Assembly (NCBI RefSeq): GCF_000380005.1
Contig: NZ_KB904188.1
Coordinates: forward strand, 744,001-808,000
Direction of reading: 5' to 3'
Source of the DNA: Streptococcus didelphis DSM 15616
GTDB taxonomy: Bacteria > Bacillota > Bacilli > Lactobacillales > Streptococcaceae
DNA length: 64,000 bases
Under the pieces are notes generated by a model. That model searched no databases and had not been told where the DNA came from. It worked only from the letters and a program-made list of their open reading frames with translations. Positions 27,108 to 35,703 of the stretch are shown here, in pieces (the stretch's first letter is position 1; each line of letters opens with the position of its first letter). The position numbers and the translations under genes are program-made.

Positions 27108-27604
27108 TAGTTTTCAACCCCAAACATGTCAAAATTAAATTTTGTTTTTTCAACTAATAGGTTTACAAATTCCTCTAGATATTTTTGGTCAAGGGTATCA
27201 TAGTCAGCAACTTCACTAGAATCCAAATCTAAGACCCCTAGCAATTTCCCCTCTTTGTAGATAGGAACAACAATCTCACTCATAGCAGCTGAATCACAAG
27301 AAATATAATTGTCATGCTTTTTAACATCATCAACAATAATTGTTTGTCCTAGACTAGCTGATTGACCACAAACTCCCTTACCTAGTGCAATGTGTACACA
27401 AGACACACGACCTTGGAAGGGGCCTAAGATTAATTCCTGACCATTATATAAATAAAAACCTGTAAAAACAGAGTTTGCAAGTGTCATATTCAAAAGGGCA
27501 CTCGCATTAGACAGGTTAGCAAGTGCATTATCTTCATTAGCAAACAAACCCTGAGCCTGTGCAAGCATCAGTTTATAATTATCTTCTTTTATCTTTTTAT
27601 TCAT
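27107..27604 (-). CDS. msrC: Free methionine-(R)-sulfoxide reductase, GAF domain
   Basis: A 165-aa single GAF-domain protein. Three cysteines lie in VSCVHI, GKGVCGQS and YISCDSAA with spacings of 10 and 24 residues, which match the catalytic Cys84, Cys94 and Cys118 of the E. coli enzyme. The adjacent SEIVVPIYKEGKLLGVLDLDS is the family's C-terminal motif. It reduces free methionine-R-sulfoxide using thioredoxin-type electrons. It overlaps dnaX by one base. Its own TATAAT ends seven bases before the ATG and there is no ribosome site, so the mRNA appears leaderless. Confidence 0.88.
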   Translation of the reverse strand: MNKKIKEDNYKLMLAQAQGLFANEDNALANLSNASALLNMTLANSVFTGFYLYNGQELILGPFQGRVSCVHIALGKGVCGQSASLGQTIIVDDVKKHDNYISCDSAAMSEIVVPIYKEGKLLGVLDLDSSEVADYDTLDQKYLEEFVNLLVEKTKFNFDMFGVEN

Positions 27605-27611
27605 GTTTCTT

Positions 27612-27620
27612 ATTATAACA
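27612..27620 (-). promoter_or_regulatory. Leaderless-type promoter of msrC-dnaX
   Basis: TGTTATAAT, seven bases, then ATG. The intervening AAGAAAC has no Shine-Dalgarno character. Confidence 0.68.
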
Positions 27621-27664
27621 CAAGTCTAGTTAAACTTTAAAGTTTTGATCAGTTGTATTTTTAA

Positions 27665-27696
27665 AACCAAAAACCTGACCAGAATTAAAGGCCAGG
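27665..27696 (-). terminator. Terminator after udk-DUF1294
   Basis: CCTGGCC and GGTCAGG form a 7-bp stem (one G-U pair) with a 9-nt loop, followed by TTTTTGGTTTT. Confidence 0.75.
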
Positions 27697-27730
27697 AAAA
27701 TAACTCTATTATAATTAAGAGATAAATCTA

Positions 27731-28009
27731 CTAAAAATAAGAGCTGATAGGTAGAACAAGATAGGCCATTAAAGCTATTAAGCCAATTCCTAGATACCAA
27801 CTCAATTGAAAATACCATTTTTGCGTTTTATGATGAAAAAAATGTCCTCCTAGCAGGGCCCCTAAACCACCTGTCAACAAGCTAGTACTGAGAAGCACCT
27901 TCTCTGAAATCCTCCATTTCCCTTTTATAGCTCGCTTTTTATCTAAACCATAAAGGAAAAAAACAAAGACATTCCATAATAAAAAGCCCCATAATAAGAA
28001 TAAAAACAT
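27731..28009 (-). CDS. DUF1294 family membrane protein
   Basis: A 92-aa protein with about three hydrophobic segments. It has the family pattern YGLDKKRAIKGKWRISEKVLL followed by GGLGALLGGHFFHHKTQKWYF; the function is unknown. The start at 28009 is preferred because GAAGG lies ten bases before this ATG. A TTG-started frame to 28036 would overlap the udk stop. It follows udk by 16 nt and shares its transcript. Confidence 0.8.
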   Translation of the reverse strand: MFLFLLWGFLLWNVFVFFLYGLDKKRAIKGKWRISEKVLLSTSLLTGGLGALLGGHFFHHKTQKWYFQLSWYLGIGLIALMAYLVLPISSYF

Positions 28010-28025
28010 CCTATCCAAACCTTCT

Positions 28026-28652
28026 TTATTTCTCAACTAAAATACTAGCAATTTTTGTATTAATTAAATCAATTGCGACTAAATTGCTAACCCCTTCAGG
28101 AACAATAATGTCAGCATAGCGTTTACTTGGTTCAATAAATTGATGGTACATAGGCTTAACTACTGTCGTGTATTGTTCAATAATACTATCTAAACTTCTC
28201 CCACGTTCCATCATATCCCGTTTGATTCTACGGATAATACGGATATCATCATCTGTATCCACAAAGAGTTTAATATCCATCAGATCTCTTAGACGTTCAT
28301 CTTCTAAAACAAGAATTCCTTCAACAATAATAACATCTTGAGGTTCCTGTCTAAAGGTTTTGGAACTTCTTGTGTGTTGTTTATAGTCATAGATTGGAAT
28401 ATCAACTGGTCTACCTTCTAAAAGTTCTTTTAGTTGCTCAATCATAAAATCCGTTTCAAAAGCAAGAGGATGGTCATAGTTTGTCTTAATTCTTTCTTCA
28501 AAACTCAAATGAGCTTGATCTTTGTAATAAGAATCATGCTGAATCATTGCAATTCTAGCATTAGGAAAACTGTCCAATATGGCCCGAGAAACACTCGTTT
28601 TTCCTCCATCAGAACCCCCAGTAACACCAATAATAATAGGTTTTTTACGCAT
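28026..28652 (-). CDS. udk: Uridine/cytidine kinase
   Basis: A 208-aa cytoplasmic enzyme that phosphorylates uridine and cytidine with ATP or GTP for pyrimidine salvage. It has the P-loop [14 protein letters not shown], the substrate motif [16 protein letters not shown] and YDHPLAFE. Its C-terminal region contains the [16 protein letters not shown] segment of the family. The ATG at 28652 has GGAG six bases upstream, so it is chosen over a TTG four codons earlier. Confidence 0.94.
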   Translation of the reverse strand: MRKKPIIIGVTGGSDGGKTSVSRAILDSFPNARIAMIQHDSYYKDQAHLSFEERIKTNYDHPLAFETDFMIEQLKELLEGRPVDIPIYDYKQHTRSSKTFRQEPQDVIIVEGILVLEDERLRDLMDIKLFVDTDDDIRIIRRIKRDMMERGRSLDSIIEQYTTVVKPMYHQFIEPSKRYADIIVPEGVSNLVAIDLINTKIASILVEK

Positions 28653-28767
28653 CTTACACTCCAAATCTAAAAAGTCTTTGTATATTTTACCAAAAATAAA
28701 AAAATATAGCTAGGCACTCTTATAAGAAAAGTTTCCTAAACACTTCCTAGAAGACCTAGCCAATTCA

Positions 28768-28776
28768 TGTTATAAT
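28768..28776 (+). promoter_or_regulatory. Promoter of the DEAD-box helicase gene
   Basis: The extended -10 TGTTATAAT lies about 28 nt before the start codon, with AAAAAGG as the ribosome site between. Confidence 0.65.
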
Positions 28777-28804
28777 AATTAAGAAGAAAGAAAAAGGTTT
28801 TTAA

Positions 28805-29887
28805 ATGATAAATGAATTCCCAGCCATTTGGCAAGATAATCTAAATAAAGCTCAGTTTAAAGAGCTAACTCCTATCCAAGAAAAGGTTTTTGAACCTATC
28901 AGCAAGCAGCAAAATGTCCTAGGCATTAGCCCAACAGGAACTGGAAAAACCCTAGCTTATCTTTTCCCTAGCCTCTTGAAAATCAAAAGTAAAAAGTCGC
29001 AACAACTACTTATTTTAGCACCAAATACTGAATTAGCTGGTCAGATTTTTGAAGTTACCAAAGAATGGGCAGAGCCTCTTGAGCTTACTGCGCAACTTTT
29101 TATTTCCGGTACTAGTCAAAAACGACAAATCGAAAGACTTAAAAAGGGTCCTCAGATTTTGATTGGTACTCCTGGACGGGTCTATGAATTAATTCAGCAT
29201 AAAAAGATTAAAATGATGCATGTTGATACTATCATTTTAGATGAATATGATGAATTACTCAGTGATTCCCAATACCAATTTGTCCAAAAAATTAGTCATC
29301 ATGTTCCTAGAGACCATCAATTTATTTATATGAGTGCCACTAACAAGGTTGATGCTGCTACTCTTGCAAGTAATACTCAGACTATTGACCTTTCTCATCA
29401 AAGCCTATCTACCATCAAACATTTTTATATAAGTGTTGAAAAAAGAGACAGATTGAACCTGCTACGCAAATTTTCAAATGTTGCTGACTTTAGAGGACTT
29501 GTCTTCTTTAATAGCCTTTCAGATCTAGGAGCTACTGAGGATAGATTACAATATAGTGGTGCTTCTGCTACTTCATTGGCTAGTGATATCAATGTTAAAT
29601 TTCGAAAAACTATTTTAGAAAAATTTAAGAAGCATGAGCTTTCTTTACTACTTGCAACTGATCTAGTAGCTAGAGGTATTGATATTGATAATTTAGAATA
29701 CGTACTCAATTTTGAGGTTCCTAGAGATAAGGAAAATTATATCCACCGGGCTGGTAGAACAGGTAGAATGGGAAAAGAAGGCATTGTTATAACCTTTGTA
29801 AGCCATCCTGAAGATCTCAAAAAACTCAAGAAATTTGCTAAAGTGGAAGAAATTCAACTTTACCATCAAGAACTCATCAAAAAATAG
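28805..29887 (+). CDS. DEAD-box RNA helicase (short form)
   Basis: A 360-aa two-domain RNA helicase with almost no C-terminal extension. It has a Q-motif (LTPIQEKVFEPI), motif I SPTGTGKT, Ia LAPNTELAGQ, motif II DEYD in place of DEAD, motif III SAT, motif V ATDLVARGIDID and motif VI HRAGRTGRMG. It probably works in cold adaptation, ribosome assembly or mRNA turnover, as its family does. It stands alone on the plus strand and converges on the deacetylase gene with a shared terminator. Confidence 0.9.
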   Translation: MINEFPAIWQDNLNKAQFKELTPIQEKVFEPISKQQNVLGISPTGTGKTLAYLFPSLLKIKSKKSQQLLILAPNTELAGQIFEVTKEWAEPLELTAQLFISGTSQKRQIERLKKGPQILIGTPGRVYELIQHKKIKMMHVDTIILDEYDELLSDSQYQFVQKISHHVPRDHQFIYMSATNKVDAATLASNTQTIDLSHQSLSTIKHFYISVEKRDRLNLLRKFSNVADFRGLVFFNSLSDLGATEDRLQYSGASATSLASDINVKFRKTILEKFKKHELSLLLATDLVARGIDIDNLEYVLNFEVPRDKENYIHRAGRTGRMGKEGIVITFVSHPEDLKKLKKFAKVEEIQLYHQELIKK

Positions 29888-29904
29888 AACCTCAAATGGT
29901 TCTA
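29881..29904. terminator. Bidirectional terminator between helicase and deacetylase
   Basis: TAGAACC and GGTTCTA form a 7-bp stem with a 6-nt loop. T6 follows on the minus strand, and a weaker T-rich tract (TTGTTGTCTTTATT) on the plus strand. The helicase stop codon lies in the stem. Confidence 0.8.
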
Positions 29905-29913
29905 TTGTTGTCT

Positions 29914-31209
29914 TTATTCTTTACCCATTAAGACACTCACAGTAACACAGGTATAGCCTTCTTTTTGCAGATAGTCCAAAACACTAGGCAGGGCATTTAC
30001 AGAGGTTTGATGAATATCATGCATTAAAATGATACCACCTGGATGAAGCTGCTGTTTAATATTAGTCATAATGGCATTGGTATTACGATTTTCCCAATCC
30101 CTTGTATCTACCGTCCAAAGAATCTCTGTTAAACCAGCAAGCTGACGAACCCTATCATTTGTTGCACCATATGGTGGTCTTAAATAAATAGGTCTTTTCC
30201 CTATAACCTTAGAGATAGCTTCATTAGTAGTATTAATTTGATACTTAATTTGTTGATCATTTAATTTGGTTAGATCGGGATGATCATAGGAATGATTAGC
30301 AATTTCATGACCAGCATCTGCTACTTTTTTTACCAGACTTTCATTTCCAGGAATTTTAGAACCCATCATAAAGAAAGTAGCCTTGGCATGATATTTCTCT
30401 AAGAGACTCAGAACTTGTGGTGTGGTGGCCGGATTTGGCCCATCATCAAAAGTCAAAGCTACTCTTTTTTCAGATGCTAGTTTAGCTTGCTCTTCTTTTT
30501 TCTTCTCCAGATAAGCCTCATAGGCATGCTTTAAATCACCTTCTAAAAAAATGGGGTTGATGCTATCAAACAAACTTGAAATAGGGACTTCTACTTTTTC
30601 CTCAAAGGAAATAGTATCTTTATGAATATGATAAGCATTTTTCAATAAGTTATCATCTTCAGACAACTGATCCATTTTTGCTAAGTCAAAGAAATAATCA
30701 GGTTTTAATTTCTTGATTGCTTCTGCTAGTTTTTCTGGATGATTAGAAAATAATTCTTCTATTTTAAAAGGACTAAAATCATCCTTACTATAATAGTGAC
30801 TAATAATCTTATCTGAACTCTTAATCAGCTTAAAGAACTTTTGTTCATAATTTATCTTGTGAATAATGACTTCTTTTATACCCTTAAGAGCTGTTGTTTT
30901 AATAACTGGCTTGATAAAAATCAGATCATATTTATGAGATTTTTCCTTATACTTATATAAGGAAAGTGGTAAATTATTTTTGTAAAAGTCATCACTATCT
31001 TTTAGAGGAGAAAAGTAATAATAGGTACTTTCTCCCTCTTTTAAACTCTTAACCGTCTTTATAGGGTAAGTGGAATTGCTCTCTTTTTTTTCTGCCTTTA
31101 TATATGCTTGTAATTGCTGCTTTATTTGCCACTTATGAATAGCAAAGCCACCTAGAATGCTTAAAGCTATGAGGAGCAAGGCTATTAATAGTATATTTAA
31201 TTTTTTCAC
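29914..31209 (-). CDS. Membrane-anchored polysaccharide deacetylase (PgdA-like)
   Basis: A 431-aa protein from the GTG at 31209, which has GGAGG five bases upstream. An N-terminal hydrophobic anchor (about 4-24) is followed by a Lys-rich extracellular region and a NodB-homology domain in the last 180 residues. Catalytic motifs are TFDDGPNP, HSYDHPDL, RPPYGATND, VDTRDWENR and ILMHDIH, so metal ligands and the base are intact. By analogy with pneumococcal PgdA it would N-deacetylate peptidoglycan GlcNAc and give lysozyme resistance. Acetylxylan-type or other substrates are possible. Monocistronic. Confidence 0.85.
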   Translation of the reverse strand: MKKLNILLIALLLIALSILGGFAIHKWQIKQQLQAYIKAEKKESNSTYPIKTVKSLKEGESTYYYFSPLKDSDDFYKNNLPLSLYKYKEKSHKYDLIFIKPVIKTTALKGIKEVIIHKINYEQKFFKLIKSSDKIISHYYSKDDFSPFKIEELFSNHPEKLAEAIKKLKPDYFFDLAKMDQLSEDDNLLKNAYHIHKDTISFEEKVEVPISSLFDSINPIFLEGDLKHAYEAYLEKKKEEQAKLASEKRVALTFDDGPNPATTPQVLSLLEKYHAKATFFMMGSKIPGNESLVKKVADAGHEIANHSYDHPDLTKLNDQQIKYQINTTNEAISKVIGKRPIYLRPPYGATNDRVRQLAGLTEILWTVDTRDWENRNTNAIMTNIKQQLHPGGIILMHDIHQTSVNALPSVLDYLQKEGYTCVTVSVLMGKE

Positions 31210-31315
31210 TGTATCCTCCAAATTTATTTTTATTCTAACACAATAATAGAAATAAATAAATCCTAATAATTAGCCCCCCTTTAAATTAAAATTAAACATG
31301 CCTTTAAAAATTGAC

Positions 31316-31363
31316 AAAAATAATAGCTAAATTTGAAATTATCAAATCTAGCTATTATTTTTA
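31316..31363 (-). terminator. Terminator after gapN
   Basis: A long imperfect stem: AAAATAATAGCTA on one side, TAGCTATTATTTT on the other, with AATTTGA/TCAAAT extending it inward. T5 follows on the minus strand. Confidence 0.85.
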
Positions 31364-31376
31364 TATAGTATAGGAC

Positions 31377-32804
31377 TTATTTAATATCAAAGACTACTGA
31401 TTTTAATCTTGTCATTGCTTGTATTGAATATTTGACACCCTGTACCCCTGCACCAGATTTCTTGGTCCCTGAGAATGGGAAGTTATCTGTACCACGTTGA
31501 GTTTTATTATTAATATGTACAGTACCAACTTCAAGTTCTTCTGCTATCTTGAAGGCCATTGGGAAATCATTTGTAAATACTGAAGCTTGAAGACCATAAT
31601 CAGATTTGTTTGAAATTTCAATTGCTTCTTCAATTGATTTAACACGAATAACTGGCAATACTGGTCCAAATGGTTCTTCCCAAGCAAGACGCATATCAGT
31701 TGTTACACGGTCAAATAAGATTGGACAAATAAGATTTCCCTCACGTTTGATTTCAGTAAGAGCATCTGCACCTTTTTCACTAGCATCATTGATTAATCCC
31801 TCAACAAAATCAGCAGCTTTCGTATCAATCAATGGTGTAATGTCTGCATCATCTTCTGGATTACCAATTGTTAAATCAAGAACCTTTTCACGAATAGCTT
31901 CAACCAATTGATCTGCTACACTTTCCATTACAAGTACCCGTTTAACCGCTGTACAACGTTGTCCTGAGTATCCAAATGCTCCTGCAATGATATTTTTAGC
32001 AGCATTTTCAATATCAGCATCCTCAAGAACAATAGCTGAATCTTTTCCACCTAATTCAAGAAGGATGGGACGAATTCCCGCTAATTCTCCAATATGCTGA
32101 CCAACCGGTGTAGAGCCGGTAAAGTTAATGAAATCAACGTCTTCATGAGCTACAATATAGTCTCCTATTTCAGACCCTCTACCTGTGATGGTATTGAAGA
32201 CGCCGGCTGGGATACCCGCTTCAACAAATACTTCAGCAAGGACTAAGCCTGAAATAGAACCCTGTGTTGGTGGTTTAAAGGCAACAACATTTCCTGCAAT
32301 AAGAGCCGGAGCTATTTTTGAACCTGCTAGATTGATAGGATAATTAAAAGGTGAAATAGCAAGAACCAAACCAAGAGGTTCACGACGTACAACAGCAATC
32401 TTTTTCTTACTTGCTGCCTCAAAACTACCCCCTTCAAGTACTTCACCTTCCATACGAAGACCTTCTTCTGCTGCATAACGAATAATCTCAGCAGTCCGAA
32501 CCACTTCACTAATAGAAGCTTTTAGGCCTTTTGCAACTTCACGTGATAGGATTTGTCCAATTTTTTCTTTATCTCTTATGAGAATATCTGCTGCCTTATG
32601 CAAATAAGCTGCACGTTCAACATATGAAAGAGCTCTCCATTTAGGAAAAGATTTTTTAGCACTAGCATAAACAGCATCTACCTCTTCATGACTCATAGCT
32701 GGAACTGTACCTAAGGGATTTCCACTTGCTGGTTCAAAGATGGTCATATCTGTCTTTGATAATTTCCATTGGCCATTGACATAATTTTTGTATTGTTTTG
32801 TCAA
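31377..32804 (-). CDS. gapN: NADP-dependent non-phosphorylating glyceraldehyde-3-phosphate dehydrogenase
   Basis: A 475-aa aldehyde dehydrogenase that oxidises glyceraldehyde-3-phosphate directly to 3-phosphoglycerate and makes NADPH, the main glycolytic NADPH source in streptococci. Asn154 (SPFNYP), Glu250 (LLELGGKD) and Cys284 (SGQRCTAVKR) fall at the same positions as in the S. mutans enzyme. Translation starts at TTG (32802-32804): AAAGGAG lies upstream and the N-terminus TKQYKNYVNG matches the family. The promoter is TTGAAA-17-TAGAAT. Confidence 0.95.
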   Translation of the reverse strand: MTKQYKNYVNGQWKLSKTDMTIFEPASGNPLGTVPAMSHEEVDAVYASAKKSFPKWRALSYVERAAYLHKAADILIRDKEKIGQILSREVAKGLKASISEVVRTAEIIRYAAEEGLRMEGEVLEGGSFEAASKKKIAVVRREPLGLVLAISPFNYPINLAGSKIAPALIAGNVVAFKPPTQGSISGLVLAEVFVEAGIPAGVFNTITGRGSEIGDYIVAHEDVDFINFTGSTPVGQHIGELAGIRPILLELGGKDSAIVLEDADIENAAKNIIAGAFGYSGQRCTAVKRVLVMESVADQLVEAIREKVLDLTIGNPEDDADITPLIDTKAADFVEGLINDASEKGADALTEIKREGNLICPILFDRVTTDMRLAWEEPFGPVLPVIRVKSIEEAIEISNKSDYGLQASVFTNDFPMAFKIAEELEVGTVHINNKTQRGTDNFPFSGTKKSGAGVQGVKYSIQAMTRLKSVVFDIK

Positions 32805-32833
32805 ACTATTATCTCCTTTTGTATGATAAATTC

Positions 32834-32862
32834 ATTCTATCTATTTATTTTTCTTTTTTCAA
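32834..32862 (-). promoter_or_regulatory. gapN promoter
   Basis: TTGAAA (32857-32862), a 17-nt spacer and TAGAAT (32834-32839), about 30 nt before the TTG start. Confidence 0.65.
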
Positions 32863-32934
32863 GAAATTGCTACGTCCCGTTTTAGAGACTTTCTGAATTA
32901 CTTTTTACTATAAAACTATTGCCCTTTATTCGAG

Positions 32935-32962
32935 AAAACTCCCAGAAAAAATTCTCGGGAGT
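32935..32962 (-). terminator. Probable terminator after ptsI
   Basis: ACTCCC and GGGAGT can pair across 13 nt; an alternative GAGAA/TTCTC stem overlaps. The T-run is short (TTTTCTCG). Confidence 0.5.
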
Positions 32963-32973
32963 ACTTCATTATA

Positions 32974-34698
32974 TTATAAATATTCTTTTTCAAGTTCAAG
33001 AACTTCTTCAGCAGTTGAACATTCTGTAAGAGCACGGTGTGCATATTCCTGCATTTTAGCTGTATCTAAACTTTTCATTAGGCTACGTGTACGTAGAATA
33101 GAAGTAGCTGACATTGAAAATTCATCAAGTCCCATACCTACTAATAATGGCACAGCTTGCTGATCACCAGCCATCTCTCCACACATACCAGCCCACTTGC
33201 CCTCTGCATGTGCAGCCTTGATGACATTGTTAATTAAACGTAAAATTGATGGGTTATAAGGCTGGTAGAGATAAGATACTTGCTCATTCATACGATCTGC
33301 TGCCATACTGTATTGAATAAGATCATTTGTACCAATTGACATGAAGTCTACTTCTTTTGCAAATTGGTCAGCAAGCATAGCTGCTGCAGGAATTTCAATC
33401 ATAATACCAACTTGGATATCATCTGCAACTTCTACACCTTCTGCAAATAGATTTGCTTTTTCTTCATCAAAGATAGCCTTAGCTGCACGGAATTCTGTAA
33501 GAAGAGCAACCATTGGAAACATTATGCGAAGTTGACCATGCACAGATGCTCTTAAGAGAGCACGAATTTGTGTACGGAACATAGCATTTCCAGTTTCTGA
33601 AATTGAAATACGAAGAGCTCTGAAACCTAGGAATGGGTTCATTTCTTTTGGTAGTTCAAAGTAAGGAAGTTCTTTATCCCCACCAATATCCATAGTACGA
33701 ACCACAACAGGTTTGCCATTCATACCTTCTAATACTGCTTTATAAGCCTCATATTGCTCATCTTCAGTTGGGAAATCTTGAGAATCCATGTATAAGAATT
33801 CGGTACGATATAGACCAACTGCCTCAGCACCATTATCATTAACACCCTCGATATCTTTAGGTGTACCAATGTTAGCAGCAAGTTCAAAGTGCTTACCATC
33901 AGCTGTTACCGTTTGTGCATCTTTAAGTAATGCCCATTCAGCCTTTTGTTTAGCATAAACTGCGCCAGCTTCTTTAAAAGCAAGAATCTCTTCTTGACTA
34001 GGATTAATGATAACTTCACCTGTAATACCATTTACAGCAATCATATCACCATGGTTGATACGTTTAGTAATATCATTAGTTCCTAATACTGCAGCAATTT
34101 CAAGAGTACGTGCCATAATTGCTGAGTGGCTAGTACGTCCTCCGATATTAGTAACAAAAGCTTTTACAAACTTTTTGTTAAGTTGTGCTGTATCTGAAGG
34201 TGTTAGGTCATGAGCAATGACAATTGATTCTTCGTCAATCGTTGCTGGATTAGGAAGTCTTACACCTAGCAGGTGAGCTAAAACGCGTTTAGCAACATCA
34301 CGAATGTCTGCTGCACGTTCTTGCATGTAAGGGTTATCTTCCATTCCCTCAAAGATAGTAATGAACATGTCAGTAACTTCTTTGAGACCAGTCTCAGCAT
34401 TTGTTTGTTTGGCACGAATGGTTTCTTTAATTTGGCTGATCATTTCAGGGTCAGAGAGAACCATAAGATGGGCATCAAATACTGAAGCCGCTTCTTCGCC
34501 TAAGCTTTCTACTGCCTTTTCACGGATAAGAGAAAGCTCGTCTTGTGAAGCTTGTAGTGCAACATCAAGGCGAGCTTCTTCTGCATTTGTATCTTGGACT
34601 GTAATAGTCTCAAATGACAAATCCGGTTGAACTAGTAGATATGCTTTAGCAACAGCAACTCCATCAGAGGCTGCAATTCCTTTAAGCATTTCCGTCAT
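32974..34698 (-). CDS. ptsI: PTS enzyme I (phosphoenolpyruvate-protein phosphotransferase)
   Basis: A 574-aa cytoplasmic protein that takes phosphate from PEP and passes it to HPr. His191 in [15 protein letters not shown] is the phosphorylated residue. The C-terminal PEP-binding barrel contains [34 protein letters not shown] and the Cys in MCGEMAGD. It begins 3 nt after ptsH, the usual ptsHI operon. Confidence 0.97.
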   Translation of the reverse strand: MTEMLKGIAASDGVAVAKAYLLVQPDLSFETITVQDTNAEEARLDVALQASQDELSLIREKAVESLGEEAASVFDAHLMVLSDPEMISQIKETIRAKQTNAETGLKEVTDMFITIFEGMEDNPYMQERAADIRDVAKRVLAHLLGVRLPNPATIDEESIVIAHDLTPSDTAQLNKKFVKAFVTNIGGRTSHSAIMARTLEIAAVLGTNDITKRINHGDMIAVNGITGEVIINPSQEEILAFKEAGAVYAKQKAEWALLKDAQTVTADGKHFELAANIGTPKDIEGVNDNGAEAVGLYRTEFLYMDSQDFPTEDEQYEAYKAVLEGMNGKPVVVRTMDIGGDKELPYFELPKEMNPFLGFRALRISISETGNAMFRTQIRALLRASVHGQLRIMFPMVALLTEFRAAKAIFDEEKANLFAEGVEVADDIQVGIMIEIPAAAMLADQFAKEVDFMSIGTNDLIQYSMAADRMNEQVSYLYQPYNPSILRLINNVIKAAHAEGKWAGMCGEMAGDQQAVPLLVGMGLDEFSMSATSILRTRSLMKSLDTAKMQEYAHRALTECSTAEEVLELEKEYL

Positions 34699-34701
34699 AG
34701 T

Positions 34702-34965
34702 TTATGCCAATCCTTCTTTTGTCATTGTTTCTTCGATTGCTGCAAGCGCATCATCAGCGTCTGCACCTTCAGCTGAGATTGTCACATCAGCACCTTGACC
34801 TACACCAAGACTCATAACACCCATGATTGATTTTAAGTTAACTGCTTTACCTTTGTAATCTAAAGTAATATCTGAAGCAAATTTGCTAGCTGTTTGTACT
34901 AGAAGAGTAGCTGGACGTGCGTGAATTCCTGTTTCTGCAATAATGTGAAAATCTTTTGAAGCCAT
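34702..34965 (-). CDS. ptsH: PTS phosphocarrier protein HPr
   Basis: An 87-aa protein. His15 in [13 protein letters not shown] accepts phosphate from enzyme I. Ser46 in [12 protein letters not shown] is the HPr kinase/phosphorylase site that drives CcpA-dependent catabolite control, relevant to the cre-like sites in this window. The ATG at 34965 has AAAGGAG upstream; longer frames to 35010 have no basis. Confidence 0.97.
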   Translation of the reverse strand: MASKDFHIIAETGIHARPATLLVQTASKFASDITLDYKGKAVNLKSIMGVMSLGVGQGADVTISAEGADADDALAAIEETMTKEGLA

Positions 34966-35030
34966 AGTATGGTTCTCCTTTAATAGTTGTGTATTTTCGA
35001 GCCACCACATGGTAACCCTTACAATAACAG

Positions 35031-35059
35031 ATTATAGCATATTGCAATTTGATTTTCAA
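35031..35059 (-). promoter_or_regulatory. ptsHI promoter
   Basis: TTGAAA (35054-35059), 17 nt, and TATAAT (35031-35036) with a TGC extension. Near-consensus, as expected for a highly expressed operon. Confidence 0.85.
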
Positions 35060-35333
35060 GATTAAATGTTTCTTGAGAAAAAAGCTGAAAGATTTTCTTT
35101 TCCTTTTCATCCTCTTATGACTATCCAAGAGTGCTATCTCCAGCTTCTATATGTAAAATAGAAACCTTTCCTCGTAAGAAATTTTCATAATAATTTCCAT
35201 TTTTCTTGAAAACTATCTCATTTAATTTCATCTTATCCCTTGGCAGTTCTTAGTCCGTTTTTTCAGTCTTTATTTATTCTGACTTGAATCGTAGGGATTT
35301 TTTATAAGGATATCGCACTTGACTCAAAGGCGA

Positions 35334-35384
35334 TTTACACAACATATAGTGATGGTTTTATAAAGCACCCCCTAAATATTGTGG
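35334..35384 (+). promoter_or_regulatory. Tandem NrdR boxes upstream of nrdHE
   Basis: ACACAACATATAGTGA (35337-35352) fits the NrdR box ACACWATATATWGTGT at 14 of 16 positions. CCCCTAAATATTGTGG (35369-35384) fits at 12 of 16. They start 32 bp apart, the three-turn spacing typical of NrdR pairs. The first box lies in the spacer of a possible promoter, TTTACA (35334-35339) with TTATAA (35358-35363), which would give a leader of about 95 nt. A second candidate promoter (TTGCTT-17-TATTCT) lies at about 35404-35432. The remaining 35060-35333 shows nothing I can assign. Confidence 0.75.
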
Positions 35385-35465
35385 TCTTTTTAAATTAAAA
35401 ACCTTGCTTTTTAATAGCAAATTTTATATTCTAGTATAGTAATTGAAATTAAAAGGAGAATCAAG

Positions 35466-35684
35466 ATGATTACTGTCTACTCAAAAAATAATTGTATGCA
35501 ATGTAAAATGACCAAAAAATTCTTAGAACAACACGGGGCTGATTTCCAGGAAATTAATATTGATCAACACCCAGGAAAAGTGGACTACGTTAAGAGTCTT
35601 GGCTTTACCTCCGCACCTGTTATTGAAAGTGACCAAGTCGTTTTTTCTGGTTTTCAACCGGCAAAATTAAAAGAAATAATCTAA
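35466..35684 (+). CDS. nrdH: Glutaredoxin-like protein NrdH
   Basis: A 72-aa redoxin that supplies electrons to class Ib ribonucleotide reductase. It has the active-site CMQC near residue 11 and the thioredoxin-like SAPVIESD cis-proline region, then GFQPAKL. AAAGGAG precedes the ATG. It lies 19 nt before nrdE and is controlled by the NrdR boxes upstream. Confidence 0.95.
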   Translation: MITVYSKNNCMQCKMTKKFLEQHGADFQEINIDQHPGKVDYVKSLGFTSAPVIESDQVVFSGFQPAKLKEII

Positions 35685-35703
35685 TAGGCAAGGAAAAAAT
35701 AAT

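Noticed and set aside
27630..27818. 62-codon minus-strand ORF
   Set aside because: It overlaps the DUF1294 gene and its terminator in another frame and has no ribosome site.
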